A DNA stretch of 64,000 bases from Arthrobacter sp. 135MFCol5.1 (GCF_000374865.1 NZ_KB895453.1:248001-312000); one strand, 5' to 3'. Counted from the first letter of the stretch, positions 26,485 to 38,713 are shown. Notes: a model not told the origin generated them from the letters alone. Translations and numbers: made by a program.

Positions 26485-27287
26485 TCAGGTGTGCAGCAAA
26501 CTGGGCGCGGCACCGAGGAGTTTGCGGGTGTAGTCGTTCCGGGGGGTGTCGAACACCTGGGCCGCCGGTCCTTCCTCCACGATTTCGCCGAAGTACATGA
26601 CGCAGATGCGGTCGGAAACGTACCGGACGGTCTGGATGTCGTGGGAGATGAACACCATGCCCAGGTTCAGTTGGGTCTTCAGGTCCGAGAGCAGGTTCAG
26701 CACCTGGGCGCGGACGGACACGTCCAGCGCCGAGGTGGGTTCGTCGGCAACGATGATGTCCGGGTCCAGGGCCAAGGCCCTGGCGATGGCAACACGCTGG
26801 CGTTGCCCGCCGGAAACCTGCGACGGCGTTACTTCCGCCGCGGAGGCTGGCAGCCCTACCAGCGCCAGGAGTTCCTTGACTTTGGCGGCCCGGGACGCGG
26901 CGTTGCCGATGCCGTGGACCTGGAGCGGGTCGGTCAGGATGTCCTGGATGGTCATGCGCGGGTTCAGTGCCGTGGCGGGGTCCTGGAAGACGACGGAGAC
27001 GGCGCGGCCAAACTCCTTTCGCATGGCGGCGTCGCGTTTGATGGCCGGTTTGCCGTGGAACAGCACCTCGCCGGATGTGGGCGCCTGCAGCCCCACCAGG
27101 ACCGAGGCCAGGGTGGACTTGCCGCACCCGGATTCGCCAACGATGCCCACCGTTTCGCCGCGGCTGATGGTGAAGTCAACCCCGTTGACGGCCTTGACGA
27201 TGTTGGGCCGGAAGAGCCCCCCGGTGCGTGCGCGGTGATGGACCTTTACGTCCTTGAGTTCGATGACCGGTTTGCCGGTGGATACGC

Positions 27288-27291
<4 letters not shown>
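26485..27291 (-). CDS. ABC importer ATPase, DppF-like, sialic acid locus
   Basis: A 268-residue ATPase of the oligopeptide/nickel (Opp/Dpp) group. Walker A is GESGCGKST near residue 50, the signature VSGGQRQRVAIARAL near 155, and Walker B IIVADEPTSALD near 178. The C-terminus has the Opp-type end (YTRKLLGAAPSL). Its GTG start overlaps the stop of the permease-ATPase fusion gene (GTGA). Haemophilus ducreyi imports sialic acid with a transporter of this family (SatABCD), which supports assigning this one to sialic acid. Confidence 0.88.
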
Positions 27292-29408
<2,117 letters not shown>

Positions 29409-29411
29409 GGG

Positions 29412-30368
29412 TCACACGGTCCTGATTCGGGGGTTGATGAGCAGGTAGAGGAGGTCCACGGCAATGTTCACCAGGACGAAAGTCACGGAAATGGTCAGGA
29501 CCACGCCCTGCACCAGGTTCACGTCAAGGTTGGTGATGCCGTTGAGGATCAGCTGGCCCATGCCGGGCAGCGCAAAGATCATTTCAATGACGACGGCGCC
29601 GCCCAGCAGGTAGCCGATCCGCAGTCCCAGCACGGTGACCGGAGTGACCAGGGCGTTGCGGAGCACGTTCCTGGAGACCACTTCCCGGTACGGGACGCCG
29701 TTGCCGATGGCGGTGCGGACATAGTCCCGGTCCAGCTCCTCCACCATGGAGGTGCGGACCACCCTGATGAGGGAAGCCGAGACCGGGATGCCCAGTGCCA
29801 GGGCGGGCAGCGCCATCGAGTTGAGCCAGCCGCCGAAACCGGATTCCGGGGTGGCAATGCCGCCGGACGGGAACAGCGGCGCCGGACCAAGGGCGAACCA
29901 CTGGATCAGCAGGATGCCCAGCCAGAACGACGGCGTTGCCACCGCGGCGATGGAGAAGACCCGCACCAGCTGGTCCTGCCATTTGTCCCGGTACAAGGCG
30001 CCGATGATGCCGAAGACCAGCGAGACCACGACCGCGATGATGACGCCCAGGAACGTCAGCTGCAGCGTCAGGGGGAAGGCTGAGCCGATCATGCTTGCCA
30101 CGGATTTCGCCGGCGGAGTGGTGACTCCGAGGTCGAGCTGGAGGAGTTTTCCAAGGAAGCGGAAGTACTGCAGCAGCAGCGGATCGTTCAGGCCGTTCGC
30201 CTGCCGGTACTGCTCTTTCGCTTCCTCGCTGGCCCCTTCGCCCAGGGCGCTGCTCGCCTGGTCGCCGGGAGCGGCCTGCAGGACGAGGAACACGAGCAAG
30301 GTGATGCCCAGGACCATCAGCGGCAGGGCTGCCAGCCTCCGGCCCAGGAGGCGCAATATCGTGGTCAA
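29412..30368 (-). CDS. ABC importer permease, DppB-like
   Basis: A 318-residue permease of the Opp/Dpp family with six predicted membrane segments. The conserved start LLRLLGRRLAALPLMVLGITLLVFLVL and the late ETIFALPGMGQLILNGI-like motif (here EMIFALPGMGQL near residue 270) identify the DppB subfamily. The coupling loop contains YVRTAIGNGVPYREV. It pairs with the permease half of the adjacent fusion protein to form the membrane channel of the sialic acid importer. Confidence 0.9.
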   Translation of the reverse strand: MTTILRLLGRRLAALPLMVLGITLLVFLVLQAAPGDQASSALGEGASEEAKEQYRQANGLNDPLLLQYFRFLGKLLQLDLGVTTPPAKSVASMIGSAFPLTLQLTFLGVIIAVVVSLVFGIIGALYRDKWQDQLVRVFSIAAVATPSFWLGILLIQWFALGPAPLFPSGGIATPESGFGGWLNSMALPALALGIPVSASLIRVVRTSMVEELDRDYVRTAIGNGVPYREVVSRNVLRNALVTPVTVLGLRIGYLLGGAVVIEMIFALPGMGQLILNGITNLDVNLVQGVVLTISVTFVLVNIAVDLLYLLINPRIRTV

Positions 30369-30389
30369 TGTAGTCTCCGGTTGGTGTGG

Positions 30390-32030
30390 CTAGGCGGTGC
30401 GGCCCACACCAACGAAGGAAACTCCGGTGGTGGGAAGGGGCTTGAAGCCGCTGAGCTTCTTTGCATCCCAGGCGCTGGGAAGCTGGCGGTGGAACAGCGG
30501 GTAGAGGGGCACCTCTTCGGAGACCAGGTCCACGATCTGCCCGGTGAGCTTCTTGGCGTCATCCTTGGACGACTGGCCGGCCTTGGTCATGAGGTCCACG
30601 AGCTGGGCACGCTCAGGCGTCGAGCCCCAGTAGGCGCGGTTCTTCATCCAGGTGTCACCGGCGTAGAACCAGCTCAGCAAGAGGTCTGCGTCGTTGCCGA
30701 AGACGGACGGATCGCCTGGCGCCGCAACCACCTTGTAGTCGCCTTTGCCGACGCGGTCCGTATACAAGGCGCCGGACTGCAGGTTCTTGAGGGTCACCTT
30801 GACACCGGGGATCTTGTTCCAGGATTCCAGCATCAGGGGAGCAACGTCCTTGACCCACGCGGTGTCCGTGGTGAGGAGCTCGAACTCCAGGCTGGAGACG
30901 CCGGCCTGCTTGAGGAGGTCTGCAGCCTTGTTGGGATCGTAGCTGTAGACGTTCTTGGCCTTGACGTAGTCCGGGTGGCCCTCCTGGAAGTAGGAGCTGG
31001 CCGGCTTGGCGTTGCCGAACAGGGCTTTCTTGATGATGGAGTCCTTGTCCAGGCCGTAGTGCAGGGCCTGGCGGACCAGCTTGTTGTCGAACGGCGCGGC
31101 GGAGCAGTTGAACATCAGGAACAGCAGGCCGAACGACTGTACGGATTCAACGGTGGCTGCGGACTTGAGCCCCTGCATGTCCAGGTAGGGGACGTCCTCG
31201 ATGGCCTGGACCCGGCCGGACTGCATTGCGGTCACGCGGGCGGCGGCATCGGAGAGCAGCAGCCAGGTCATGCCCTTGGCCAGTGCCGGCATGGGGCCGT
31301 TGTAGGCCTGGTTCGCCTCGAAGATGATCTTGTCGTCCTTGACGGCGGAAACCAGCTTGTACGGGCCGGTTCCAACGGGCTTGGCATCGAAGGATTTCAG
31401 CTGGTCCGAGCCGGCCGGGAAGTTGGTGAGCGCCTTGGGCACCACCTTTACCACCGAGATCCGGGGTCCGAAGCCGGGGAAGGCGTACTTCAGCGTGAAT
31501 TCCACGGTCTTGGCGTCGAGGGCCTTGACGTCCTGGATGAACGGGATGAACTGCGAGAACAGGGACTTGTTGGCGGGATCCATGACCCGGGTAAAGGAGA
31601 AGACCACGTCCTCGGCGGTGACCGGGGTGCCGTCGTGGAACGTGGCGCCTTCGCGGATGGCCACCTGGTAGGTGGTGGGGTTGACCATCTTGGGATCAGT
31701 TGCAGCCAGGGCGTTGTAGGGCTCCCGGGTTGCCGGGTGGAGCTCAACCAGGCCCTCGAAGACGTGCAGGTTGGCGGCCATGGGGGTGGCGCCGGAGGAG
31801 GAAATGGGATCGAAGCCGGTGGAGAGGGCGTAAGAGATGCCGGCCTCGATGGTGAGGTCCTTGTTGATCGGCGAGGTGTTGGTGGTTGAGCTGCTGGTGG
31901 TGGCGGCCGGTCCACCGCAGGCGGCCAGGGAGCTGGCAAAGGCTGCGGCCAGGCCCATGGCCCCGCCGAGTTTGAGGAAGTTCCGGCGGCTGGCGTCATT
32001 GACCAGCGGCAGGTTCTTGATGTTGTTCAT
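30390..32030 (-). CDS. Tat-exported solute-binding lipoprotein, sialic acid importer
   Basis: A 546-residue substrate-binding protein of the peptide/nickel (SBP family 5) type. The N-terminus combines a twin-arginine motif (SRRNFLK near residue 17) with a lipobox (SLAAC near 41), so it should be exported folded and then lipid-anchored. The SBP5 signature region [24 protein letters not shown] (about 115-130) is visible, as is the lobe with [17 protein letters not shown] near 300. ATG at 32030 follows GGTGAGG. It is the first gene of the - strand operon ending at nanE, and a candidate operator sits upstream at 32064-32075. Ligand assignment is from context. Confidence 0.88.
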   Translation of the reverse strand: MNNIKNLPLVNDASRRNFLKLGGAMGLAAAFASSLAACGGPAATTSSSTTNTSPINKDLTIEAGISYALSTGFDPISSSGATPMAANLHVFEGLVELHPATREPYNALAATDPKMVNPTTYQVAIREGATFHDGTPVTAEDVVFSFTRVMDPANKSLFSQFIPFIQDVKALDAKTVEFTLKYAFPGFGPRISVVKVVPKALTNFPAGSDQLKSFDAKPVGTGPYKLVSAVKDDKIIFEANQAYNGPMPALAKGMTWLLLSDAAARVTAMQSGRVQAIEDVPYLDMQGLKSAATVESVQSFGLLFLMFNCSAAPFDNKLVRQALHYGLDKDSIIKKALFGNAKPASSYFQEGHPDYVKAKNVYSYDPNKAADLLKQAGVSSLEFELLTTDTAWVKDVAPLMLESWNKIPGVKVTLKNLQSGALYTDRVGKGDYKVVAAPGDPSVFGNDADLLLSWFYAGDTWMKNRAYWGSTPERAQLVDLMTKAGQSSKDDAKKLTGQIVDLVSEEVPLYPLFHRQLPSAWDAKKLSGFKPLPTTGVSFVGVGRTA

Positions 32031-32063
32031 TGGCCTCACCGTTCAGGAGATGTTTATCGGATG

Positions 32064-32075
32064 TAGGATGTCCTA
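32064..32075. promoter_or_regulatory. candidate sialic-acid operator, copy 2
   Basis: TAGGATGTCCTA, with perfect five-base arms around TG. It lies 34 bases upstream of the binding-protein gene and in the gap shared with the divergent DUF4862 gene. Confidence 0.5.
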
Positions 32076-32181
32076 GCTCGTATGGAAAACTGTAAGTCCC
32101 ATCACAGCCAGCGTCAAGTGGACTAATGTTTCTTGCATTTACGCTTGGCCTGACGCCATACCCTTCGCGAATGGAGCTTCC

Positions 32182-33075
32182 TTGTCCTTGATTGTCGGCG
32201 CCTACCCCGCCCAGCCCGTCGAACTGCAGGAGCAGTTCTACCGGGGCCTCGCTGCCATTTCCCCGATCCGCGGACTTGAGCTTCCCTATGGTCCGCATGG
32301 CGGGACCGGCTGGCCCGCCGGGGCGCCGGAGGCCTGGTCCGCGGTGGTCACCGCCATCCCCGGGACCATGCAGCGGCTGGCCGCCAACGCGGCGTTCGGC
32401 CTGGCCTCCGCTGACACGGCGGGCCGGCGGGAAGCCCTCGACTTCGCGGCGGGTGTCCGGGAGTATGCCCGCGGGCTGCAGGATGCCGGGCATGAGGTGG
32501 AGGCTGTTGAACTCCATTCCGCGCCTACCGGGGGCGCCTCCGCCCGCTGGTTCGAGGAATCGCTCAAGGAAGTCCTGGAGTGGGACTGGGGATCGGCGCG
32601 AGTGCTGATCGAACACTGCGACGCCCCACGCCCAGGGGCAAGTCCGGAGAAGGGGTTCTTGTCCTTTGCCGAAGAGGTGGACATCGCCGTTTCGCTCCGG
32701 AACCAAGGTTTGGAGCGCGTGGGTGTGACCGTTAACTGGGCGCGCTCAGTCATCGAATCAGGCAGTCCTGAAACGGCAGTTGAACACCTGTCGCTCGGCC
32801 GTGAAGCAGGCGTCCTCGAGGGCCTGGTCTTTTCCGGCTGCTCGCCGGAGGAAACCGGCTTCGGCTATGCGTGGATCGACGCGCACCTCCCCGCAGTGGA
32901 GATCCAGGGCGCCCCGCCCAGCTCCATGCTGAACCGCCACGAAATTGACCGGTGCCTTGCCGCAGCGGGTCCGCTCCCCATCCTTGGGTTCAAGGTCGGG
33001 CTTGGTCCTGACCAGCTGTCGCCGGAAGAACGCGTGGAGCGGCTCCGGCACATGTCGGTCCTGGTGGGGGAATAG
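32182..33075 (+). CDS. DUF4862 family protein in sialic acid locus
   Basis: A 297-residue protein that I recognise as the DUF4862 type, with the look of a TIM-barrel isomerase/epimerase fold: a strand start LIVGAYPAQP, then VEAVELHSAPTG near residue 110, ARVLIEHCDAP near 140, GVTVNWARSVIESG near 185 and ILGFKVGLGP near 275. The conserved His, Asp and Glu at strand ends could bind a metal. It begins at a TTG five bases after GGAG and is divergent from the importer operon. No activity is known to me for this family; a sialic acid anomer or derivative isomerase/hydrolase would fit the place. Confidence 0.72.
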   Translation: MSLIVGAYPAQPVELQEQFYRGLAAISPIRGLELPYGPHGGTGWPAGAPEAWSAVVTAIPGTMQRLAANAAFGLASADTAGRREALDFAAGVREYARGLQDAGHEVEAVELHSAPTGGASARWFEESLKEVLEWDWGSARVLIEHCDAPRPGASPEKGFLSFAEEVDIAVSLRNQGLERVGVTVNWARSVIESGSPETAVEHLSLGREAGVLEGLVFSGCSPEETGFGYAWIDAHLPAVEIQGAPPSSMLNRHEIDRCLAAAGPLPILGFKVGLGPDQLSPEERVERLRHMSVLVGE

Positions 33076-33079
33076 CGGC

Positions 33080-34798
33080 TCAGCGCCCGGTACTCCCGGC
33101 CACGGTGATGGCTCCCGACGCGACGTCGCAGCGGAAGGTCCGGGACAGTTGTCGCCTGCCGGCCCCCACCGCTGCTTCCACTGCAAAGGCAACCTCAAAC
33201 GCATCCTGTTCCACGTCCTCCGCCGTCACGGTGTAGGTGGGCGTGAAGTAGAGAACCTCCTGGCCCGGCGGGAGGTCGGTTGCCGGAAACTCCCCTGCCC
33301 CCGGACCGTGCAGGCGCACGTCCCGGGCGGTGTGGCTGCCGTCATTCCGGGCCCTTCCGGTGAATGCCAGAATGTCCCCGGCCTTGTACCCGGGAATGAC
33401 CGGGCCGTAGTTCAGGTCCTGCGCCTCCCTGGTGCCCAGGACCTGGGCCTGGTCGGGGGAGTAGGCCTGGCCGATCTCCTTCCACGACTCGGCGCCCCAG
33501 CCGTCTTTGCCTGGCGCCATCACGTGGAACTCGCCGGCGTTCTGCCACACGTCGGGAAGTCCCGGGGTGATGGACCGCAACTCCATGTCGAAGACCAGGC
33601 CCGGCTCCGATGGCGGCAGGCCGGCGTCGGGCCCGGCTGTATCCGGTGACGAAAGCTGGCCGGTGAGCTGGCCGGACGGCACCGAGGCAAAAACGATCTC
33701 GCGGTAGCCCTGGCGTTCGTACAGCACACCAATGTTGCCGTCCGGCAGGCGGGTGGCGGTGGAGTACGCCGAGCTGCCCGGGCACAGCACCAGCTTGGCA
33801 GGCCAGGTGGCGCCGTCGTCGGGCGACAGGCTCAGCACGGTGTTGCGGCGCAGATTGGGGTCCTGGTTGTTGGTGGCCAATAGCCAGGAATCCGTGGCCG
33901 GCGCGGCGAGGCCGGTGACGGACGGCAATCCGTCGAAGCGGGCCAGTGAACCGTTGTCGCTGGGATCGGGAAGGTCCGCGACCGGAACCGGCGTGCTCCA
34001 GCTGTGGCCGCCGTCGTCGGAGACGGCCGCAAGGCGCTGCGGCGTGGCCCGGCTGTGCAGGAGCAGCCTGCCATCGCTGAGCGCGGCCACCTTGTTCTCG
34101 TTGGGGGCGCCGCCGTCGGCTGTCCCCTCAATCAGCCGGCCAAGCCGCCAGGTATCGCCATGGTCGTCGCTGTAGGCCGAGGCTGCCATGATCCTGCCCC
34201 CGCTCAACACCACATACTGCTGCACCAGCCGCCCCTGGTGCGGGCCGCAGTGGACCTGGATCCCTTGGCCGGCCGCGGCGAAGATGCCCGTGATCTCCCG
34301 TCCGCTGCTTGCCTTGAGGTCCGCCGTAATGCGCCGGTGCTGCCAGGTCAGGCCGTCGTCGTCGGACATGCTGAGATCGCAATGCTGGACCTGGTGGTCG
34401 TGGTGGTCCATCCCCGCTGTGGCCTCGAAGAAGCCGGCATGCGTCCCGGCGGCGTGGAAGAGGAAGATCCGTCCGGTCTCGGCGTCAACGAGCAGGCTGG
34501 GGTCCCCGAATCCTTCCAGCCCGGTTCCGGTCCGCACCACTTCCTGGCCACTCCAGGTGCGCCCGCTGTCCGTACTGCGCCGGATCAGCAGGTCGATGGG
34601 ACTTGGGAGATCGTCCAGGTTGGGCCGGCCGTCATAGGCCGCGAGCAGTGTCCCCCTGACGGTGACGGCGAGGGCGGGGATCCGGTACTGACGGTAGCCG
34701 CCGCGGCCGCGGGCCGCCAGGACATGCTCGACGGCGGGCCGCGCGGCGGGGATGGCGGGGCGTGCGGCGCGGGTGGCGGGAAGGAGATGGGATGTCAC
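33080..34798 (-). CDS. exo-alpha-sialidase, no signal peptide (GH33-like)
   Basis: A 572-residue sialidase. YRQYRIPAL near residue 38 carries the arginine of the RIP motif that binds the sialate carboxylate. Five Asp-box repeats of the S-x-D-x-G-x-T-W type are visible (STDSGRTW, SDDDGLTW, SDDHGDTW, SDDGGHSW, SPDDGATW), marking a six-bladed propeller (residues 25-365). A C-terminal beta-sandwich (about 470-572) resembles the repeated domains of the neighbouring sialidase. No signal peptide is seen, so it may be cytoplasmic, acting on imported sialosides. The GTG start has no ribosome-binding site; it may be leaderless. It converges on DUF4862 with a four-base gap. Confidence 0.88.
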   Translation of the reverse strand: MTSHLLPATRAARPAIPAARPAVEHVLAARGRGGYRQYRIPALAVTVRGTLLAAYDGRPNLDDLPSPIDLLIRRSTDSGRTWSGQEVVRTGTGLEGFGDPSLLVDAETGRIFLFHAAGTHAGFFEATAGMDHHDHQVQHCDLSMSDDDGLTWQHRRITADLKASSGREITGIFAAAGQGIQVHCGPHQGRLVQQYVVLSGGRIMAASAYSDDHGDTWRLGRLIEGTADGGAPNENKVAALSDGRLLLHSRATPQRLAAVSDDGGHSWSTPVPVADLPDPSDNGSLARFDGLPSVTGLAAPATDSWLLATNNQDPNLRRNTVLSLSPDDGATWPAKLVLCPGSSAYSTATRLPDGNIGVLYERQGYREIVFASVPSGQLTGQLSSPDTAGPDAGLPPSEPGLVFDMELRSITPGLPDVWQNAGEFHVMAPGKDGWGAESWKEIGQAYSPDQAQVLGTREAQDLNYGPVIPGYKAGDILAFTGRARNDGSHTARDVRLHGPGAGEFPATDLPPGQEVLYFTPTYTVTAEDVEQDAFEVAFAVEAAVGAGRRQLSRTFRCDVASGAITVAGSTGR

Positions 34799-34849
34799 AT
34801 CTACAGCATAGCCACCTCTGGCTTTGTGACTGTCGGCACATTACATTGG

Positions 34850-34861
34850 TAGGACGTCGTA
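34850..34861. promoter_or_regulatory. candidate sialic-acid operator, copy 3
   Basis: TAGGACGTCGTA, matching the copy at 32064 in 10 of 12 positions. It lies in the gap between the two divergent sialidase genes. Confidence 0.45.
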
Positions 34862-34878
34862 CGTAGTAGGAACAACAT

Positions 34879-37800
34879 TTGAAGGTCCTGAACGACGACG
34901 CCCTGCCGAGAGCCGCATCGCCGCGGCATCCAGAAAGGTCAGTCCCTTTGCCACATTCCCAAAGACACCGCACACCCCTGACACTGTGCAGAACCGCCGG
35001 ATCAGCCGCCCTGGCCCTGGCACTGCTTGCCGGAGGTGTTGCGGCGCAGGCGGCGCCCATTCCTGGCAACAGCCCCACCAACCCGCCCGGAACCTTCCAG
35101 GAAACCAACCTGGGGTCCGACCGCACCGCGGACAACTTCTTCTACCGCATCCCCGCGCTGACCTACCTTGGCAACGGTGTGGTCCTGGCGGCCTGGGACG
35201 GGCGGCCGGGCAGCTCCGCGGACGCGCCCAACCCCAACTCGATCGTCCAGCGGCGCAGCACGGACGGCGGGCGCACGTGGGGGCCGGTGCAGGTGATTGC
35301 CGCAGGCCACGTGGCCGATGCCGTGGCGCCGAAATACGGCTACAGCGATCCCTCCTACGTCTACGACGCGGAGGCAGGCAAGGTCTTTGCGTTCTTCGTC
35401 TACTCAAAGGACCAAGGATTCGGCGGCAGCCAGTTCGGCAATGATGACGCGGACCGCAACGTCATTTCCTCCGCCGTGATCGAATCCTCCGACGGCGGCC
35501 TCACGTGGACCGGGCCGCGGCTCATCACCAACGTCACCAAGCCGGGCGCCAGCAAGACCAGTCCTGCGCCGGGCGACGTCAGATCCAACTTCGCGTCCTC
35601 CGGCGAAGGCATCCAGCTCAAGTACGGCCAATACAAAGGGCGGCTGATCCAGCAGTATGCCGGTGACATCCGCCAAGTCGACGGAACGAACAAAATCCAG
35701 GCGTACAGCGTCTATTCGGACGATCACGGAGCCAGCTGGCACAAGGGCGCCAACGTGGGTGACCGGATGGATGAGAACAAGACCGTTGAGCTTTCCGACG
35801 GCAGGGTCCTGCTGAACTCCCGGGACAACGCCAACCAGGGCTACCGGAAGGTTGCTGTTTCCAGCGACGGCGGGGCCACCTACGGTCCCGTCACGCAGGA
35901 CACGGAGCTGCCGGATCCGGCCAACAACGGTTCCATCGCCCGCATGTTCCCCAACGCTGCCCCGGGCACGGCGGACGCCAGGAAACTGGTCTTCACCAAC
36001 GCCAATTCCAAGACCGCGCGCGAGAACGTCTCCGCCCGGGTCTCGTGCGACGACGGCGCCACCTGGCCCGGGGTGCGCACCATCCGTTCCGGGTTCTCCG
36101 CCTACTCCACCGTGACCCGGCTGGAGGATGGCAGGTTCGGCGTCCTCTACGAGGGGAACTACATGGACAACATGCAGTTCTCCACCTTCGACGACGCCTG
36201 GCTCAACTACGCCTGCGCACCGCTGTCCGTCCCCGCCGTCACCACGGCGCCCGGTGCCACCCAGCAGGTGGCGGTCACGGTGACCAACCAGGAAGCCGCC
36301 ACCCTGTCAGGGGCCACCGCCACCGTCTATACCCCCACGGGCTGGTCCGCCACCACGGTGCCCGTGCCCGACGTCGCCCCCGGCGCCTCGGTTGCCGTCA
36401 ACGTCGCCCTGACTGCGGCGGCCACGGCCAGCGGGCCGCAGAACCTCAACGCAGCGCTAACGACGGCGGACGGCCGGGTCTCGCAGTCCACGTTCACCGC
36501 CACCGTGCCGGTGGCGCCGCAGGTGGCCCTCAGCATCACGGGAGCTGCACCCGCCCGGGACGTGGCGGCCAACCCCTACAAAGCCGGCGACGTGCTGGGG
36601 TACACCTTCACCGTCAAAAGCACGGCGAACGTGACGGCCAACTCGGTGCCGGTCTCGGGGAACTTCGATGCAGGTTTCCTGCCGCCGTCGGCGCCCAACT
36701 GCCGGTACAACAACCTGGCCGCCGGCGCCTCCTACAACTGCACCACTGCCAAGCACACGCTCACCGCGCAGGACATCGACCGCGGCTACTTCGTCCCCGA
36801 GGCAACTTTCAGCATCACGGCCAGCGCGACGCCGACGCTCACCAAGACCGTTGCCTTCAGCGGGGCCGCGGTGCCGCTGCGGGACGGGCTGGTGTCCGCC
36901 GGCATCGCAGGCAGCCGCAACGACGCCGGCCGCGACCTCGCCACCCAGCCGTACACGGCAGGCGAAGCGTTCCCGTACAAATTTGATGTGACCAACAGCA
37001 GTCCGCTGGTGGAAAAGGTGGTCCCCACCGCCGGCAACTTCAGCCCGTTCCTTCCCGAGGGGCCGGGCAACTGCCGTTACAGCGTCCTCCCCGCCGGACA
37101 GGGGTACACATGTGCCACGCCCCGCCACACCGTGACGGCCGCCGAAGCGGACCAGGGATTCTTTGTCCCGGACTCCACCTGGGAGGTCAGTGCCGCCGGC
37201 CAGACCACCCGGACCTACGCGGTGAACGGCGGCGAAACCGACGTGAAAGTCCGGGACGCCAGGCTTGACGGCACCGTTGCGGCCGAGTGGACGGACCGGG
37301 ACGGCGACCGCTATGCCTCCGCAGGCGACGCCATCACGTACACCTACTCCTTGGGCAACGCCGGAAACGTCTCCCTGGACAATGTGGACGCCCCGGATGC
37401 CGGCATCGCGGCACCGCACCTGGCGGCGGGCGGCACCCTGGCGGCAACCCGGACGTACAGCCTGACCGCCGCGGACGTCGCGGCCGGGAAGCTTGGACCG
37501 GTCACGTTCGCTGCCACGGCAAGCAACGGTGCCAAAGGCGTGTCCGCCACGGTGACCGGCGGTGCCATCCAGTTGAATGTGCAGCCTGCCCAGCCGGACC
37601 TGGTTCCCGCGCTTGCGGTGCAGGACCTGGACGGACAGGTGGCACCGTTCGACCTCGGCACCGCGGACAAATACCGCAACGGCCAAAAAGTGGTCCTCGC
37701 GGGGCTCGACTACGGCCAGTGGTATTACGTGTACCTGAACAAGCGCAGCTACCGGATCGGCTGGATCTTCCCCACCACGGACAACACGGTGGAATTCATC

Positions 37801-37902
37801 CTGCCCGCCGGCGTGCAAAACGGCCGCGATGACGTGGTGGTGCTGGACAAGGACGGCAAGCAGGTCTCGTTCGACCGGCTCCAGGTGACCCCGAAAGGTT
37901 AG
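34879..37902 (+). CDS. large secreted multidomain exo-alpha-sialidase (GH33)
   Basis: A 1007-residue secreted sialidase. After a signal peptide (hydrophobic ALALALLAGGVAAQA at about residues 43-57), FFYRIPAL near 88 is the RIP motif. Asp boxes are STDGGRTW, SSDGGLTW, SDDHGASW, SSDGGATY and CDDGATW. The propeller ends near 450. A NEW3/CARDB-like sandwich follows (about 455-550), then three related sandwich repeats with paired Cys (NCRYNNL...YNCTT and NCRYSVL...YTCAT) and a C-terminal module. The TTG at 34879 is the longest start; TTG at 34948 with AAAGG nine bases upstream gives a more normal signal peptide and may be the true one. It should release sialic acid from host or environmental glycans. 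Confidence 0.9.
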   Translation: MKVLNDDALPRAASPRHPERSVPLPHSQRHRTPLTLCRTAGSAALALALLAGGVAAQAAPIPGNSPTNPPGTFQETNLGSDRTADNFFYRIPALTYLGNGVVLAAWDGRPGSSADAPNPNSIVQRRSTDGGRTWGPVQVIAAGHVADAVAPKYGYSDPSYVYDAEAGKVFAFFVYSKDQGFGGSQFGNDDADRNVISSAVIESSDGGLTWTGPRLITNVTKPGASKTSPAPGDVRSNFASSGEGIQLKYGQYKGRLIQQYAGDIRQVDGTNKIQAYSVYSDDHGASWHKGANVGDRMDENKTVELSDGRVLLNSRDNANQGYRKVAVSSDGGATYGPVTQDTELPDPANNGSIARMFPNAAPGTADARKLVFTNANSKTARENVSARVSCDDGATWPGVRTIRSGFSAYSTVTRLEDGRFGVLYEGNYMDNMQFSTFDDAWLNYACAPLSVPAVTTAPGATQQVAVTVTNQEAATLSGATATVYTPTGWSATTVPVPDVAPGASVAVNVALTAAATASGPQNLNAALTTADGRVSQSTFTATVPVAPQVALSITGAAPARDVAANPYKAGDVLGYTFTVKSTANVTANSVPVSGNFDAGFLPPSAPNCRYNNLAAGASYNCTTAKHTLTAQDIDRGYFVPEATFSITASATPTLTKTVAFSGAAVPLRDGLVSAGIAGSRNDAGRDLATQPYTAGEAFPYKFDVTNSSPLVEKVVPTAGNFSPFLPEGPGNCRYSVLPAGQGYTCATPRHTVTAAEADQGFFVPDSTWEVSAAGQTTRTYAVNGGETDVKVRDARLDGTVAAEWTDRDGDRYASAGDAITYTYSLGNAGNVSLDNVDAPDAGIAAPHLAAGGTLAATRTYSLTAADVAAGKLGPVTFAATASNGAKGVSATVTGGAIQLNVQPAQPDLVPALAVQDLDGQVAPFDLGTADKYRNGQKVVLAGLDYGQWYYVYLNKRSYRIGWIFPTTDNTVEFILPAGVQNGRDDVVVLDKDGKQVSFDRLQVTPKG

Positions 37903-37931
37903 CCCGGCTGCCCAGCGGACAGCATCGATGA

Positions 37932-37966
37932 GGATGGCCCCGGCGGTGATCCCGCCGGGGCCATCC
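37932..37966. terminator. bidirectional hairpin terminator after sialidase gene
   Basis: A perfect 15-bp stem (37932-37946 with 37952-37966) and a five-base loop between the stops of the sialidase and the converging ABC ATPase gene. Confidence 0.7.
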
Positions 37967-37982
37967 GGGGTGAGGCCCGTGT

Positions 37983-38687
37983 TCAGGCTCCCGCCAGCAC
38001 AGGCGCGGTGAGCCTGCCGTCGCGCATGGTGGCCACCAGGTCCGTCAGCGGCACGAACTCGGTGTCGTGGGTGACCATCACAGTGGCAACCCCGAACTCG
38101 GTGGTCACCTGGCGCAGCAGCCCGATGATCGAGGCGCTGCGTTCGTGGTCCAGGGCGGCGGTTGGCTCGTCCACCAGCAGCAGTTTGGGATTGCCCATGA
38201 GTGCCCGGGCAATGTTCACCCGCTGGCGCTGGCCACCGGAGAGCTGGTGCGGCAGTTTTCGGGCGCTGCCACCGAGCCCGACGACGTCCAGCAGTTCCGC
38301 AGCCTTCGCCCGGGCCGCCTTGGCGGACCTGCCCCGCAGGTGGTCGCTGATGATGAGTTGCTCGGCGGCCGTGAGCGATGCCAGCAGGTTGGGCTGTTGG
38401 AAGATGATGCCCACCTTGTCCCGGCGCAGGGCGGTGAGTTCCTTGTCCTTGAGGCCGGCTGTGCCCGTGCCGTCAATGAGGACCTGCCCGCGGGTGGGGC
38501 GGACCAGGGTGGCGGCGGTGGCCAGGAGGCTGGACTTGCCCGAGCCGGACGGGCCCACCAGCGAGACCAGCTGACCGGCCCGGGCCGTGAGGCTGACCCG
38601 GTCCAGGGCCGTGGTGGTCCCGCCGCCATCGGGGTATTCGAGGGTGACGTCGACCAGGCTCAGGGGAGCAGGGGTGGGGGAGGACAT
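37983..38687 (-). CDS. ABC ATPase, LolD/MacB type
   Basis: A 234-residue ATPase of the MacB/LolD class that works with FtsX-like permeases. Walker A is GPSGSGKSS near residue 40, the signature LSGGQRQRVNIARAL near 140, and Walker B LLLVDEPTAALD near 162. Q-loop sequence FQQPNLLASLTA is typical of the class. The ATG at 38687 follows AAAGGAACG. It lies 26 bases after the permease gene in one operon, divergent from a two-component system that probably controls it. Confidence 0.9.
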   Translation of the reverse strand: MSSPTPAPLSLVDVTLEYPDGGGTTTALDRVSLTARAGQLVSLVGPSGSGKSSLLATAATLVRPTRGQVLIDGTGTAGLKDKELTALRRDKVGIIFQQPNLLASLTAAEQLIISDHLRGRSAKAARAKAAELLDVVGLGGSARKLPHQLSGGQRQRVNIARALMGNPKLLLVDEPTAALDHERSASIIGLLRQVTTEFGVATVMVTHDTEFVPLTDLVATMRDGRLTAPVLAGA

Positions 38688-38713
38688 GATGGCGTTCCTT
38701 TCGTAAGGGTGGA

